Source: JBMNKL01 sp050261495 (GTDB taxonomy: Bacteria > Bacillota > Clostridia > Acetivibrionales > DTU013). From it: DNA of 13,070 nt. The translations under genes and the position numbers were made by a program. The first letter of the stretch is position 1. The number at the start of each line of letters is the position of its first letter. The notes below the pieces were generated by a model. That model was not told where the DNA came from. It made no database searches and saw nothing but the letters and a program-made list of their open reading frames with translations. The DNA lies in NCBI GenBank assembly GCA_050261495.1, contig JBLNDI010000010.1:1-13070 (forward strand), given 5' to 3'. Below, piece by piece: positions 1 to 6,491 of the stretch.

Positions 1-1
1 G

Positions 2-52
2 GTAATATCCCTTTTTGGGATAATAGCATTGTACGCCGGTGAAAAGGTATAA
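2..52 (+). CDS. 3' end of a possible upstream membrane protein (partial)
   Basis: A reading frame enters from the left edge and stops with TAA at 50-52. The 16 visible codons read VISLFGIIALYAGEKV, a hydrophobic stretch with a short charged tail, as at the C-terminus of an integral membrane protein. It lies 30 bases before the SfsA start on the same strand, so the two could be co-transcribed. A second frame is also open from the edge (13 codons, stop at 40-42), so the choice of frame rests only on the character of the peptide. No function can be assigned. Confidence 0.35.
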   Translation, partial: VISLFGIIALYAGEKV

Positions 53-82
53 AGCATTTTGCAATTCGATGAGGTAGCGGTT

Positions 83-781
83 ATGACATACGACAATATC
101 ATTAAAGGAACTTTTATCTCAAGACCAAACCGTTTTGTAGCCGAAGTCATTGTTAACGGCAAGGTGGAGACTGCTCATGTTAAAAACACCGGCCGGTTGG
201 GCGAATTGCTGCGCGAAGGGGCCGCTGTTTACATGCAGGAGCACAAAGAAGCCGCCAGGCGTACAAAATGGTCGCTGATTGGAGTTGAAAAAGACGGCAG
301 ACTGGTTAATATCGATTCACAGGCTCCAAACAAGGTCATGCTTGAGTGGCTGCAAACGGGAAGGTTTTTGAAAAACATAAAAAAAATCAAGACGGAATAC
401 TCCTTCGGTGGATCCCGTTTTGATTTTTTCGTGGAAACGGATACGGACAAAGTACTGATAGAAGTAAAAGGAGTAACGCTGGAGACCGGCAATGTCGCCA
501 TGTTCCCCGACGCTCCGACCGAAAGGGGCGTAAGGCATATTTTCGAACTTTGTGACAGCCTGAAGGAAGGGTACAGGGCATTTGTGGTATTTGTAATTAA
601 AATAGCCGGAGTACGGTATTTTACTCCAAATGCCGCTACCCACCAGGCCTTTGCGGATGCTTTAGCCTATGCGCACAGGCAAGGCGTCTGCATCCTGGCT
701 GTGGACTGTGATGTGGGGGAAAACAGTTTAAGCATTAGAGATGAAGTCCCGGTGGTATTGCAGCAATTCCATGCTTCTTAA
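83..781 (+). CDS. sfsA: SfsA family nucleic-acid-binding/nuclease-like protein
   Basis: SfsA ('sugar fermentation stimulation') proteins have an N-terminal OB-like domain and a C-terminal PD-(D/E)XK-like nuclease fold; nucleic-acid binding is reported for the family, but its physiological role is poorly settled. The sequence shows the hallmark blocks: FISRPNRFVAEV near the N-terminus, HVKNTGRLGELL, then the core with Asp in GSRFDFFV, LIEVKGVTL (Glu and Lys of the nuclease-like core) and MFPDAPTERGVRHI. The 232-residue length is normal. The ATG at 83 is chosen over an in-frame TTG at 59 because GAGGT (71-75) lies 7 bases before it and because the family usually starts just before the FISRPNRF block. 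It is convergent with the UPF0173 gene; the 67 bases between the two stop codons show no clear terminator hairpin. Confidence 0.93.
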   Translation: MTYDNIIKGTFISRPNRFVAEVIVNGKVETAHVKNTGRLGELLREGAAVYMQEHKEAARRTKWSLIGVEKDGRLVNIDSQAPNKVMLEWLQTGRFLKNIKKIKTEYSFGGSRFDFFVETDTDKVLIEVKGVTLETGNVAMFPDAPTERGVRHIFELCDSLKEGYRAFVVFVIKIAGVRYFTPNAATHQAFADALAYAHRQGVCILAVDCDVGENSLSIRDEVPVVLQQFHAS

Positions 782-848
782 TTCCCCATCCCTTCCGAAT
801 TTTTTATCCGTAGGTTTAAAACATGGGTCGGTATATAAACGCTGCCGC

Positions 849-1511
849 TTACATATAGTCGAGTACAATGACTTCCGGCAATGTTTTTATATTGGCTTTG
901 GTTATCTCGATTCCCCGCTTGTGGGCATATATATCCGTCCGCGTCGAAAGACCGGCCGCCGACAGGAATTTATCAACTCCATCCAGGTTAAACCTAAGGG
1001 CAGGCGTTTTGTAATGCATCGGAACAGTGACGGAGGGTTTCAGCAAGCTGACGACCTGGCATGCCTCTTTCGCGTTTATTGTAAACGTACCCCCGACCGG
1101 CGCCAACAGGACGTCGATATGGCCTATTTCCGCTATTTGCCTGCTGTCGGGAATATGTCCAAGGTCTCCGCAATGGCATACCCTGAGGCCGTCGATATCA
1201 ATGACAAAAACCACGTTGCGCCCCCTGTTCTTGCCTTCGGCCTGGTCATGGTATGTTGAAACTCCGGTAATTATTATATCGTTCCGGCTGTACCTGCCCG
1301 GACTGTTTATATGAAGAAACTTCCCATCTTTCGGATTCTTTACGGCTTTAATATAACTATGATCAAAGTGGTCGTGGCTTGTAGTTACTATGTCGGCTTC
1401 TTCATTCGGTACGGGATAGCCTACCGAATCGTCAAAGGGGTCGGTCATTATCTTTGTGCCGGCTTCCGATGTTAAAAGGAAACATGCGTGTCCCAACCAT
1501 TTTATCTTCAT
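849..1511 (-). CDS. UPF0173-type metal-dependent hydrolase (metallo-beta-lactamase fold)
   Basis: A single-domain metallo-beta-lactamase-fold hydrolase of 220 residues. All expected metal ligands are visible: the HxHxDH motif as HDHFDH at 46-51, His88 (STYHDQ), Asp116 (HCGDLGH) and His166 (VPMHYKT). The N-terminal MKIKWLGHACFLL and the aspartate in MTDPF are typical of the UPF0173/Lactamase_B_3 group. The protein has no signal peptide and should be cytoplasmic; its substrate is unknown. The ATG at 1511 is preferred to the one at 1520: GGGGGA (rc) abuts the earlier ATG but sits 9 bases before this one. The gene probably has its own promoter (extended -10 at 1548-1556) and is separated from the FMN-binding gene upstream by 131 bases. 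Confidence 0.9.
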   Translation of the reverse strand: MKIKWLGHACFLLTSEAGTKIMTDPFDDSVGYPVPNEEADIVTTSHDHFDHSYIKAVKNPKDGKFLHINSPGRYSRNDIIITGVSTYHDQAEGKNRGRNVVFVIDIDGLRVCHCGDLGHIPDSRQIAEIGHIDVLLAPVGGTFTINAKEACQVVSLLKPSVTVPMHYKTPALRFNLDGVDKFLSAAGLSTRTDIYAHKRGIEITKANIKTLPEVIVLDYM

Positions 1512-1547
1512 ACCAATCATTCCCCCATTCTATAGTATCTGCTTATT

Positions 1548-1556
1548 ATTATATCA
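1548..1556 (-). promoter_or_regulatory. Candidate extended -10 promoter of the UPF0173 gene
   Basis: On the minus strand the bases read TGATATAAT, a perfect TATAAT with the TGn extension, about 37 bases before the chosen start codon. The -35 position at normal spacing (GATAAA) is poor, which an extended -10 can tolerate. Transcription would start near 1541. This is a motif match only. Confidence 0.45.
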
Positions 1557-1578
1557 CAAGCACTGCTTCATTTATCTC

Positions 1579-1641
1579 AAAAACTTGCCTGCCGGGGAAA
1601 TGCGGCTCTTTAGGCTGATTATCTGCTAATTTCCCGTCGGC
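1579..1641 (-). terminator. Possible terminator of the tetR-apbE-FMN operon
   Basis: Two bases after the FMN-binding gene's stop codon, the minus strand can pair GCCgacGGGAAAT (1641-1629) with ATTTCCCCGGC (1601-1591), followed seven bases later by TTTTT (1583-1579). The loop is long (27 bases), the stem has an asymmetric bulge and the U-run is not adjacent, so this is a weak intrinsic terminator at best. It sits between two same-strand genes where a terminator would be expected. Confidence 0.3.
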
Positions 1642-1642
1642 G

Positions 1643-2098
1643 TCATCTGGTCTCCGCCTGCTTCAACGCATTTTCAAGAGCCTTAAGATGAGCTTTTGAT
1701 GTAAGCGTCGCACCACTTATGACATCTACCTGCAGCGACTGGTTTTTGATTACTCTATCAAACAGGTTGTTTATCGTAATGTCCTTTTTGATTTGAGTTT
1801 CCTGCTTGTCACCGGCCAGCGCTCCACCTGTCACCTTGATTTTCGTAACGGTTCCCGATTTTACTGTCGCCTCGACCCTGGCGTTTCTGAAACTATCTTT
1901 TGAACCGCGGTATTCACCCGTATAAACTCCATCCTTAAGATTTTTAAAATCCACTTCGGCAATGACCATATCCTGAAGCTCCTTCCGGCCCGGAGCGGTC
2001 AGGACAATCCCTCCGGCCAATACAACCGCAATCACTCCGACAATTGACAATGCTACCCACATTTTAAATTTCCCCTTTCTTTTTTTGGCAATTTGCAT
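1643..2098 (-). CDS. Membrane-anchored FMN-binding domain protein (ApbE substrate)
   Basis: A 151-residue protein with a basic N-terminus (KKRKGK, 5-10), one hydrophobic segment (about 14-34) and a single FMN_bind domain. The flavinylation motif is DVISGATLTSKA, with SGAT at 128-131; in this family the Thr (here Thr131) receives FMN through a phosphoester bond made by ApbE. The positive-inside rule places the FMN domain outside the membrane. Related domains occur in NqrC/RnfG and in flavin-based extracellular electron transfer proteins. The gene follows apbE by 18 bases, so enzyme and substrate are co-expressed. The electron donor and acceptor are not evident: no cytochrome, quinone or Rnf/Nqr gene lies in the window. 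The alternative start Met13 would remove most of the basic anchor and is less likely. Confidence 0.88.
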   Translation of the reverse strand: MQIAKKRKGKFKMWVALSIVGVIAVVLAGGIVLTAPGRKELQDMVIAEVDFKNLKDGVYTGEYRGSKDSFRNARVEATVKSGTVTKIKVTGGALAGDKQETQIKKDITINNLFDRVIKNQSLQVDVISGATLTSKAHLKALENALKQAETR

Positions 2099-2116
2099 AA
2101 TATAACCTTACCTTTC

Positions 2117-3073
2117 TTACATATAGATTGTATGAATCCCGCCAGCCGTCCGGAAACAGTTCCGTAAGCCTCGCGTGACATATACCTGCATCTTTGTGTT
2201 TACCAGGACTGCCTCCGTGCAAGGGTATTTTTCTCTCAAGGCTAACCCTCTCTCCAGGCCGGCGACAAACATGGCAGTTGACAGCGCGTCGGCAATCATG
2301 GCGCTGTCCGCCACAACGGTAACGCTGACAAGCCCGGACTCCGCAGGATACCCCGTAGCCGGGTTTAGTATGTGATGGAACCTTCTGCCCTCCTTATTGA
2401 AAAAATATCGCTCATAGTCGCCGGAAGTAACCACCGCTTTTCCGGTTACCTCAACCATGCCAATCAAGCCGTTCAGCCTGGGGTGGCGGATGCCCACGCG
2501 CCATGGCGAACCGTCGGGCTTGCTGCCAAGCGTGGACACATTCCCTCCTATATTGGAAAAGGCAGATGCCACGCCATATTTTTTAAATATCTCCATGAAA
2601 CGGTCGCCGGCAAATCCCTTCCCAATACCGCCTAAATCTATATGTTGTCCGGGATTTTTCAGTCCTGCTGTTTTTGCGGCGGCATCCAGTTCCAAGCCGG
2701 TGTAGTCAACTAACGGGAGAACCGCCTTTATCCTGCTGTTTTCAGGAGGCTCCGACGCGTGCTTGTAGTCCCACAAATCTACAAGCGGTCCGACGGTGAC
2801 ATCGAAAAACCCCTGGGAAGCAGCCGAGCACTTCAATGCGCGTGAAAGGATATCGCAGGTTTCAGGGCTGATCTTTTCCCGTTTTATACCCGCGGAACGG
2901 TTTATCCGGCTTATGTCGCTTCCCGGCTGAAACCGGCTGAGCATACATTCCAGCCTTTCAGTCTCATTTTTTACTGCTCGCAGCGCATTCGCCGGGTACC
3001 TGCCGAAAGCCTTGTGAATCATTTCCGTACCCATGCCGCTATGCGCGGCTTCAGCTGCAGCCCTGTCCTTCAT
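2117..3073 (-). CDS. apbE: ApbE family FAD:protein FMN transferase
   Basis: ApbE proteins transfer FMN from FAD to Thr/Ser of FMN_bind domains in a Mg-dependent reaction. The family blocks are all present: GMGTEM near the N-terminus, RLECMLSRFQPGSDISRIN, HIDLGGIGKGFAGD, SNIGGNVSTLG, VVTSGDYERYF, HHILNPATGYPAESG and the metal-site block ADSAMIADALSTAMF. From the ATG at 3073 the length is 318 residues. That start is chosen because GGAAGGAG (rc of 3083-3090) lies about 9 bases before it; the frame extends to an ATG at 3139 with only a weak ribosome binding site, adding 22 basic residues. Neither form has a signal peptide or lipobox, unlike many exported ApbE proteins. It follows the TetR gene and precedes its probable substrate in one operon. 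Confidence 0.92.
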   Translation of the reverse strand: MKDRAAAEAAHSGMGTEMIHKAFGRYPANALRAVKNETERLECMLSRFQPGSDISRINRSAGIKREKISPETCDILSRALKCSAASQGFFDVTVGPLVDLWDYKHASEPPENSRIKAVLPLVDYTGLELDAAAKTAGLKNPGQHIDLGGIGKGFAGDRFMEIFKKYGVASAFSNIGGNVSTLGSKPDGSPWRVGIRHPRLNGLIGMVEVTGKAVVTSGDYERYFFNKEGRRFHHILNPATGYPAESGLVSVTVVADSAMIADALSTAMFVAGLERGLALREKYPCTEAVLVNTKMQVYVTRGLRNCFRTAGGIHTIYM

Positions 3074-3148
3074 ATCCCATCTCTCCTTCCTTGGCAGCGT
3101 TTTAAGCTTTTTTATCAGCCGCTTAATACTATCCGCCATCCGTCGCTT

Positions 3149-3754
3149 TCACGTGCAATCTTGCGCAGCTTTTTGCTTCGGAAAATCCGTAAGCCCTTTC
3201 AAAACAAAATCCGCTAAATGCTCCTGCAGTTCGGGGAAATATTTCAGCCCGATCTCTTCCTTGTGGTAACCGATCCGGATAATGGCCTCGAATATGGCCA
3301 TTATCATCTCGCTGCTGATATCCGGCCTTATTTTCCCCTCCGCCTGCCATTTCCGAACAAACCCCAGGAAGTCCCCGTACAGGAAATCAACTGCCTGAAG
3401 CCCGTCCTCCCTGAGCAGAATCTTTTCAATCTTGTTGTATACGTCAGGATTGTACCACTGGCTCAGTATGGGATTGGAGAGCATACCTTCCATATTTAAC
3501 GCCAAAAGCTGCTTTATCAGCTTCACGGGGTCATCATCCGGGTTGACGGATTTCATTATGTTTTTCATTAAAACAGCCGTTTCCTGCTTGAGTATTTCCG
3601 CAAAAAGCTTGTCCTTGGAAGGGTAATAAATATAGAAAGTACCTACGGCGTAGCCGGCCTTCCCGGTAATATCGGCGACGCTTGTGTCTTTAAACCCCTT
3701 GGTACTGAACAGTTCTTTTGCGCAATCGAATAATACCGACTTTTTATCTTCCAT
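3149..3754 (-). CDS. TetR/AcrR family transcriptional regulator (operon with apbE)
   Basis: A 201-residue regulator with a typical N-terminal TetR helix-turn-helix: LFSTKGFKDTSVADIT, then the recognition region KAGYAVGTFYIYYPSKDKLF (about 31-50). The C-terminal ligand/dimer domain is helical and its ligand cannot be deduced. The ATG at 3754 is chosen because GGGAGG lies 9 bases upstream (rc of 3764-3769) and it precedes the HTH by the usual distance. The frame runs on to an ATG at 3877, but that start lies inside the palindromic operator candidate and would add 41 residues unlike the family. It is first in the operon with apbE and the FMN-binding gene, so it probably represses itself and both of them, using the inverted repeat at 3854-3881. 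Confidence 0.9.
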   Translation of the reverse strand: MEDKKSVLFDCAKELFSTKGFKDTSVADITGKAGYAVGTFYIYYPSKDKLFAEILKQETAVLMKNIMKSVNPDDDPVKLIKQLLALNMEGMLSNPILSQWYNPDVYNKIEKILLREDGLQAVDFLYGDFLGFVRKWQAEGKIRPDISSEMIMAIFEAIIRIGYHKEEIGLKYFPELQEHLADFVLKGLTDFPKQKAAQDCT

Positions 3755-3853
3755 ATTACCAATCCTCCCATCGTGCATACATGCATCTTTTCCGTTTGTA
3801 TAGCCGGTCAGCAGCCTTTTGCATTTTCGCCGGACATTTCGTCGGGTTCTTGA

Positions 3854-3881
3854 CTGAATGAATACTTTTTTATTCATTCAG
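3854..3881. promoter_or_regulatory. Candidate TetR operator (perfect inverted repeat)
   Basis: Perfect 11-bp arms, CTGAATGAATA (3854-3864) and TATTCATTCAG (3871-3881), flank a 6-base spacer CTTTTT. It lies about 100 bases before the TetR start codon and overlaps the downstream edge of the candidate promoter, the usual position for an autorepressor site. TGAATGA/TCATTCA half-sites are known from other TetR-family operators, such as Bacillus FadR boxes, though the half-sites here are spaced more widely. The repressor assignment is inferred from adjacency. Confidence 0.6.
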
Positions 3882-3908
3882 CTTAACACAACTAACGTTA
3901 TCCGTCAA
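3880..3908 (-). promoter_or_regulatory. Candidate promoter of the tetR-apbE-FMN operon
   Basis: On the minus strand TTGACG (3908-3903) is followed after 17 bases by TAAGCT (3885-3880). The -35 is good but the -10 matches consensus at only three positions. Support comes from its place immediately before the inverted repeat at 3854-3881, which overlaps the -10 and would cover the start site. Confidence 0.35.
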
Positions 3909-3911
3909 GCA

Positions 3912-3942
3912 TGATATTTCAATAAATTAAAATGAAATATCA
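3912..3942. repeat. Inverted repeat, AT-rich
   Basis: TGATATTTCA (3912-3921) and TGAAATATCA (3933-3942) form perfect 10-bp arms around an 11-base AT-rich spacer. It lies just upstream of the candidate TTGACG -35 of the tetR-apbE operon. It could be a second regulator site, or the AT-rich hairpin of a transcript end for the heptad-protein operon. It does not share the half-site of the 3854-3881 repeat. Confidence 0.4.
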
Positions 3943-3945
3943 AGA

Positions 3946-3993
3946 TTTCCGGATGGCGCAGGCATTGCAACATGATAACAGCACATCCGGAAA
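3946..3993 (-). terminator. Long-loop inverted repeat, possible transcript end of the MMPL operon
   Basis: TTTCCGGATG (3946-3955) and CATCCGGAAA (3984-3993) are perfect 10-bp arms with a 28-base loop. It lies about 70 bases after the heptad-protein stop codon on the minus strand. A U-rich tract does not directly follow the stem in the direction of transcription, so intrinsic termination is only a possibility. With the two neighbouring repeats it accounts for most of the 309-base gap (3755-4063), in which I see no gene. Confidence 0.3.
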
Positions 3994-4035
3994 AAATATT
4001 AAGGAAGAATCAGCAAAAATCTCCCTCCACTTATG

Positions 4036-4064
4036 GCTAACTTACTGCTAACCTGCAGTTAACC
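4036..4064. repeat. Three imperfect copies of an 11-bp repeat after a stop codon
   Basis: GCTAACT (4036-4042), GCTAACC (4047-4053) and GTTAACC (4058-4064) are spaced exactly 11 bases apart, beginning at the stop codon of the heptad-protein gene and running into its 3' untranslated region. It may be chance or slippage; no function is claimed. Confidence 0.35.
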
Positions 4065-6448
4065 TACGGCTGAAACCCGAACAGCCGGATGAGACGCTGC
4101 CAAAAGGTCAACTTGGGTTCGGGCTCTATCTCCTCGACCTCGTCGGGTATGGAAATTCCCTCGGTCTGCATTACAAACTGGACCGATAAAATCTCGCCGT
4201 TTCTTTCGGACACAAATGATTTGACCGGAACGTTACGTCCCAGCATCTCATCGATCTTTTCCCTAATAGCGTCGACAATATCTTTATCCAGCGTGGAAGT
4301 CTCCCTGCGAAGCTTGCCTGTGCCGTCCTTAAGCTCCGCCACCCCGCCGTACAGGTCATTTATGCCGTCCCTGAGCTTACCTGTGCCGTCATTCAACTCA
4401 ATAACGCCGTCGTTTAATTCAATGGCTCCCTCATGCATCTCCACAACCCCGTCATGAAGCTCAACAATACCGTCAAACAGCCTGATAACGCCGTCCCGCA
4501 ACTCGATCGTACCATTCTTGAATTCCACTATTCCATCTTTTAACTCAATTGCACCGTCCAGCAGCCACACGGTTCCTTCTTTCAGTTTATTAATGCCGTC
4601 CACCAGCCCATGGGATTCGTTGTAAAACCTCGCCAGGCCGGTTTGGTATTCGGACAGCCCGTTTTTGTATTCCTCCAAGCCTTTATTGAAATCGGAAATC
4701 CCCGTGTAAAACCCCCGGACACCCGAACTTAATGCGTTTACGCCCGAGACATACCGGTTGAGGCCATTGAGAAGCTGATCATAACCCTTGAGCATCTCGA
4801 GAAGCCGGAGAAGCTGCAGCGCCTCGGGATTTTCCCCGGGATTTGCCTCCAGGTGTTCCTTCACGCTTTCACGAATATCTGCCATCTTCGAGGCAAGAAT
4901 AGACTCAACCTGCGCGTCAAGCTGCGCCTGCATGGCCAAAAGCTGGGCTTCAACAGCCTGCTCTATAAATATCCGGGTTGCATCGTCCGCAGGAAGGAGG
5001 TTAAACTGCTCCATGGGCATTTGCATACTCTCGAGAATGCCTTCCAGGATCGACTGACGGGCTTCCGCCTCAACCTGGGCTTTTATAGCCAGGCGCGTCT
5101 GTGAAATCGCATCCCCGTACAATACGTTTTCCAATATGGCCAAATAATTGTCACGCGTTAATGCAGGGATTCCCGAGCCGGCCAGTTGCGCATTGACCAT
5201 GTCAATAATCACGTTAAAATAACTCGAAAAACCGTTGACCAGCGCATTGCCGCCTACCGCTGCCGATGAAGCGCCGGAAGCCAGATCGGAAGCGCCCGAC
5301 TTAAGGTCATTCGACCCCTTGGTGATTTCATCCATTCCTGAATAGAGTTGACTGAAACCTATCAGTAGTTCTCCGATTCCGTCATACAACTCATCGATGC
5401 CGTCTGCATACTTGCCAACTCCCTCATCCAATTCGCGCACTCCGTCCACGAGGTCTGTGGCGCCATCAGCCAGTTTTGAGGCGCCGTCGGCCATCTCGAC
5501 AGCGCCGTCCTTCAGGTCGGACACGCCATCCTTAAGTTTGCCGGTTCCTTCGGAAAGATCGTATATTCCGTCCTTGAATTCACCCACGCCTTTACACAAT
5601 TCAGTGGTCCCGTCGTGGAATCCATCAACGCCCTTACGCATATCAAAAATCCCGTCAAGCAACTCCTGCACGCCGTCGTCCAAATCAGCTATGCCGTCCA
5701 TTAGCTTCCTAAGCTCGGACATATCGTAGTCATTAATGTCAAAATCCATGTTCAAGCGGACGCCTGCAATAGTAACAGCGGGCATCTCGAAATTTTCAAC
5801 ATCCGCCTTTATCTCCAGCGAGGCCTCCTTTCCCGGGAGGACCACGTAGTTTATCTGCCTGTTGCTGCCCACTACGGATATGGTGCCTCCTTCGGCCACA
5901 ATATTCTTGCAAATGCTGTCTCTCAACGTAAGAGAAATCTGCAGCGCATAGTTATCAAAAAAATCCTTGTTCCCGCGAGGATTGGCGCCGGTTTCAATGC
6001 GGATAACCAAATTGCCCGCTTTCCCCGCCAGATCGTCGGGGTCGATTTCCCTGCCGTCCAGCAGGTATGTAATGGATATATTCCACGGAAGCTCCGGGTC
6101 CACCAGGAAACCTTCGTAATAAATTTCATCCCCCTGGGGATTCAACGTCACTTTTCCGTCCTCCAGCCTGATTACGCTGGTATCGGTGAGATTTTGCACG
6201 TAGGCATAATTCCCATAGTCGAGTATTTCATTCTCCTCCCCCACCTGGAAACGGTTGACCACGTAGACCTTGCTGACCGAGCCGTCGTTGGCAAGACGGA
6301 CATATACCACTTCCTCCTTGAGAGAAGCGGCGCCGGCAGGGACAGGCGAATAAACCGATATGATAAGCGCAGCTATAATCAACAGCGCAATATACCTTGC
6401 AGCTTTACTTTTGCCCTTTTTAATTAAAAACGGTTTTAACGGTTTCAT
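4064..6448 (-). CDS. Exported DG-heptad stalk protein, YhgE/Pip-like, MMPL partner
   Basis: A 794-residue exported protein. Residues 1-40 form a basic start, hydrophobic core (19-33) and AGA-A cleavage-like site, so it is secreted or N-terminally anchored. Residues 41-245 look like a mainly beta domain. Residues 252-406 hold 23 consecutive heptads with Gly at every seventh position without exception, typically xDGhxxL. Residues 407-552 are an Ala/Gln/Glu-rich helical insert. Residues 555-709 hold another 23 heptads, with Gly at 22 of 23 positions (Glu611 is the exception). Residues 720-770 may form beta strands (KSFVSERNGEILSVQFV), and the tail ends in amphipathic FWQRLIRLF. The heptads resemble those in the extracellular part of YhgE/Pip proteins, but the C-terminal membrane domain of YhgE is absent. 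The gene follows the MMPL gene by 43 bases with an AAGGAG site, so the two probably act together. Function otherwise unknown. Confidence 0.8.
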   Translation of the reverse strand: MKPLKPFLIKKGKSKAARYIALLIIAALIISVYSPVPAGAASLKEEVVYVRLANDGSVSKVYVVNRFQVGEENEILDYGNYAYVQNLTDTSVIRLEDGKVTLNPQGDEIYYEGFLVDPELPWNISITYLLDGREIDPDDLAGKAGNLVIRIETGANPRGNKDFFDNYALQISLTLRDSICKNIVAEGGTISVVGSNRQINYVVLPGKEASLEIKADVENFEMPAVTIAGVRLNMDFDINDYDMSELRKLMDGIADLDDGVQELLDGIFDMRKGVDGFHDGTTELCKGVGEFKDGIYDLSEGTGKLKDGVSDLKDGAVEMADGASKLADGATDLVDGVRELDEGVGKYADGIDELYDGIGELLIGFSQLYSGMDEITKGSNDLKSGASDLASGASSAAVGGNALVNGFSSYFNVIIDMVNAQLAGSGIPALTRDNYLAILENVLYGDAISQTRLAIKAQVEAEARQSILEGILESMQMPMEQFNLLPADDATRIFIEQAVEAQLLAMQAQLDAQVESILASKMADIRESVKEHLEANPGENPEALQLLRLLEMLKGYDQLLNGLNRYVSGVNALSSGVRGFYTGISDFNKGLEEYKNGLSEYQTGLARFYNESHGLVDGINKLKEGTVWLLDGAIELKDGIVEFKNGTIELRDGVIRLFDGIVELHDGVVEMHEGAIELNDGVIELNDGTGKLRDGINDLYGGVAELKDGTGKLRRETSTLDKDIVDAIREKIDEMLGRNVPVKSFVSERNGEILSVQFVMQTEGISIPDEVEEIEPEPKLTFWQRLIRLFGFQP
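4322..4792 (-). repeat. Second heptad (21-bp period) coding array
   Basis: This stretch encodes residues 553-709 of the heptad protein: degenerate 21-bp units, visible in DNA as recurring CCGTC (rc GACGG). Gly falls at 555 and every seventh residue to 709, except 611. Units between 632 and 702 are the most alike (IELKDG, IELRDG, IELNDG), suggesting more recent duplication there. Confidence 0.8.
5231..5701 (-). repeat. First heptad (21-bp period) coding array
   Basis: This stretch encodes residues 250-406 of the heptad protein: 23 Gly residues at 252, 259 and so on to 406 with no break in phase. At the DNA level it is a degenerate 21-bp tandem repeat. It has the same length as the second array, from which it is separated by the helical insert (4793-5230). 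Confidence 0.8.
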
Positions 6449-6491
6449 AAAAACTCTCCTTTATATATCAAAAAGTTAAATATCACAAGTT

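Noticed and set aside
6..22. TATCCC-TTTTT-GGGATA inverted repeat as a terminator or operator before sfsA
   Set aside because: Arms are only 6 bp, the T-run is in the loop, and the stretch is better explained as coding for the end of an upstream membrane protein.
48..53. TATAAA as the -10 of a separate sfsA promoter
   Set aside because: The only TTG-type -35 candidate (29-34) is 13 bases away, which is too short, and there is no TGn extension.
2175..2705. Open frames on the + strand opposite apbE
   Set aside because: The minus-strand frame carries every conserved ApbE block; the + frames show no recognisable features or start signals.
3755..3877. N-terminal extension of the first TetR to the ATG at 3877
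   Set aside because: It would begin inside the palindrome and adds 41 residues atypical of TetR; the ATG at 3754 has an excellent GGGAGG site.
4322..5701. Possible CRISPR or non-coding tandem array because of regularly recurring CCGTC motifs
   Set aside because: The spacing is 21 bp, repeats are degenerate and in frame, and they encode a Gly-phased heptad pattern; no repeat-spacer structure is present.
4089..5729. Long Ser/Pro/Thr-rich open frames on the + strand opposite the heptad gene (e.g. 4089-4457 and 5397-5729)
   Set aside because: They are antisense shadows of the 21-bp periodic coding repeats; no ribosome binding sites, and the minus-strand frame has a signal peptide, full domain order and AAGGAG start.
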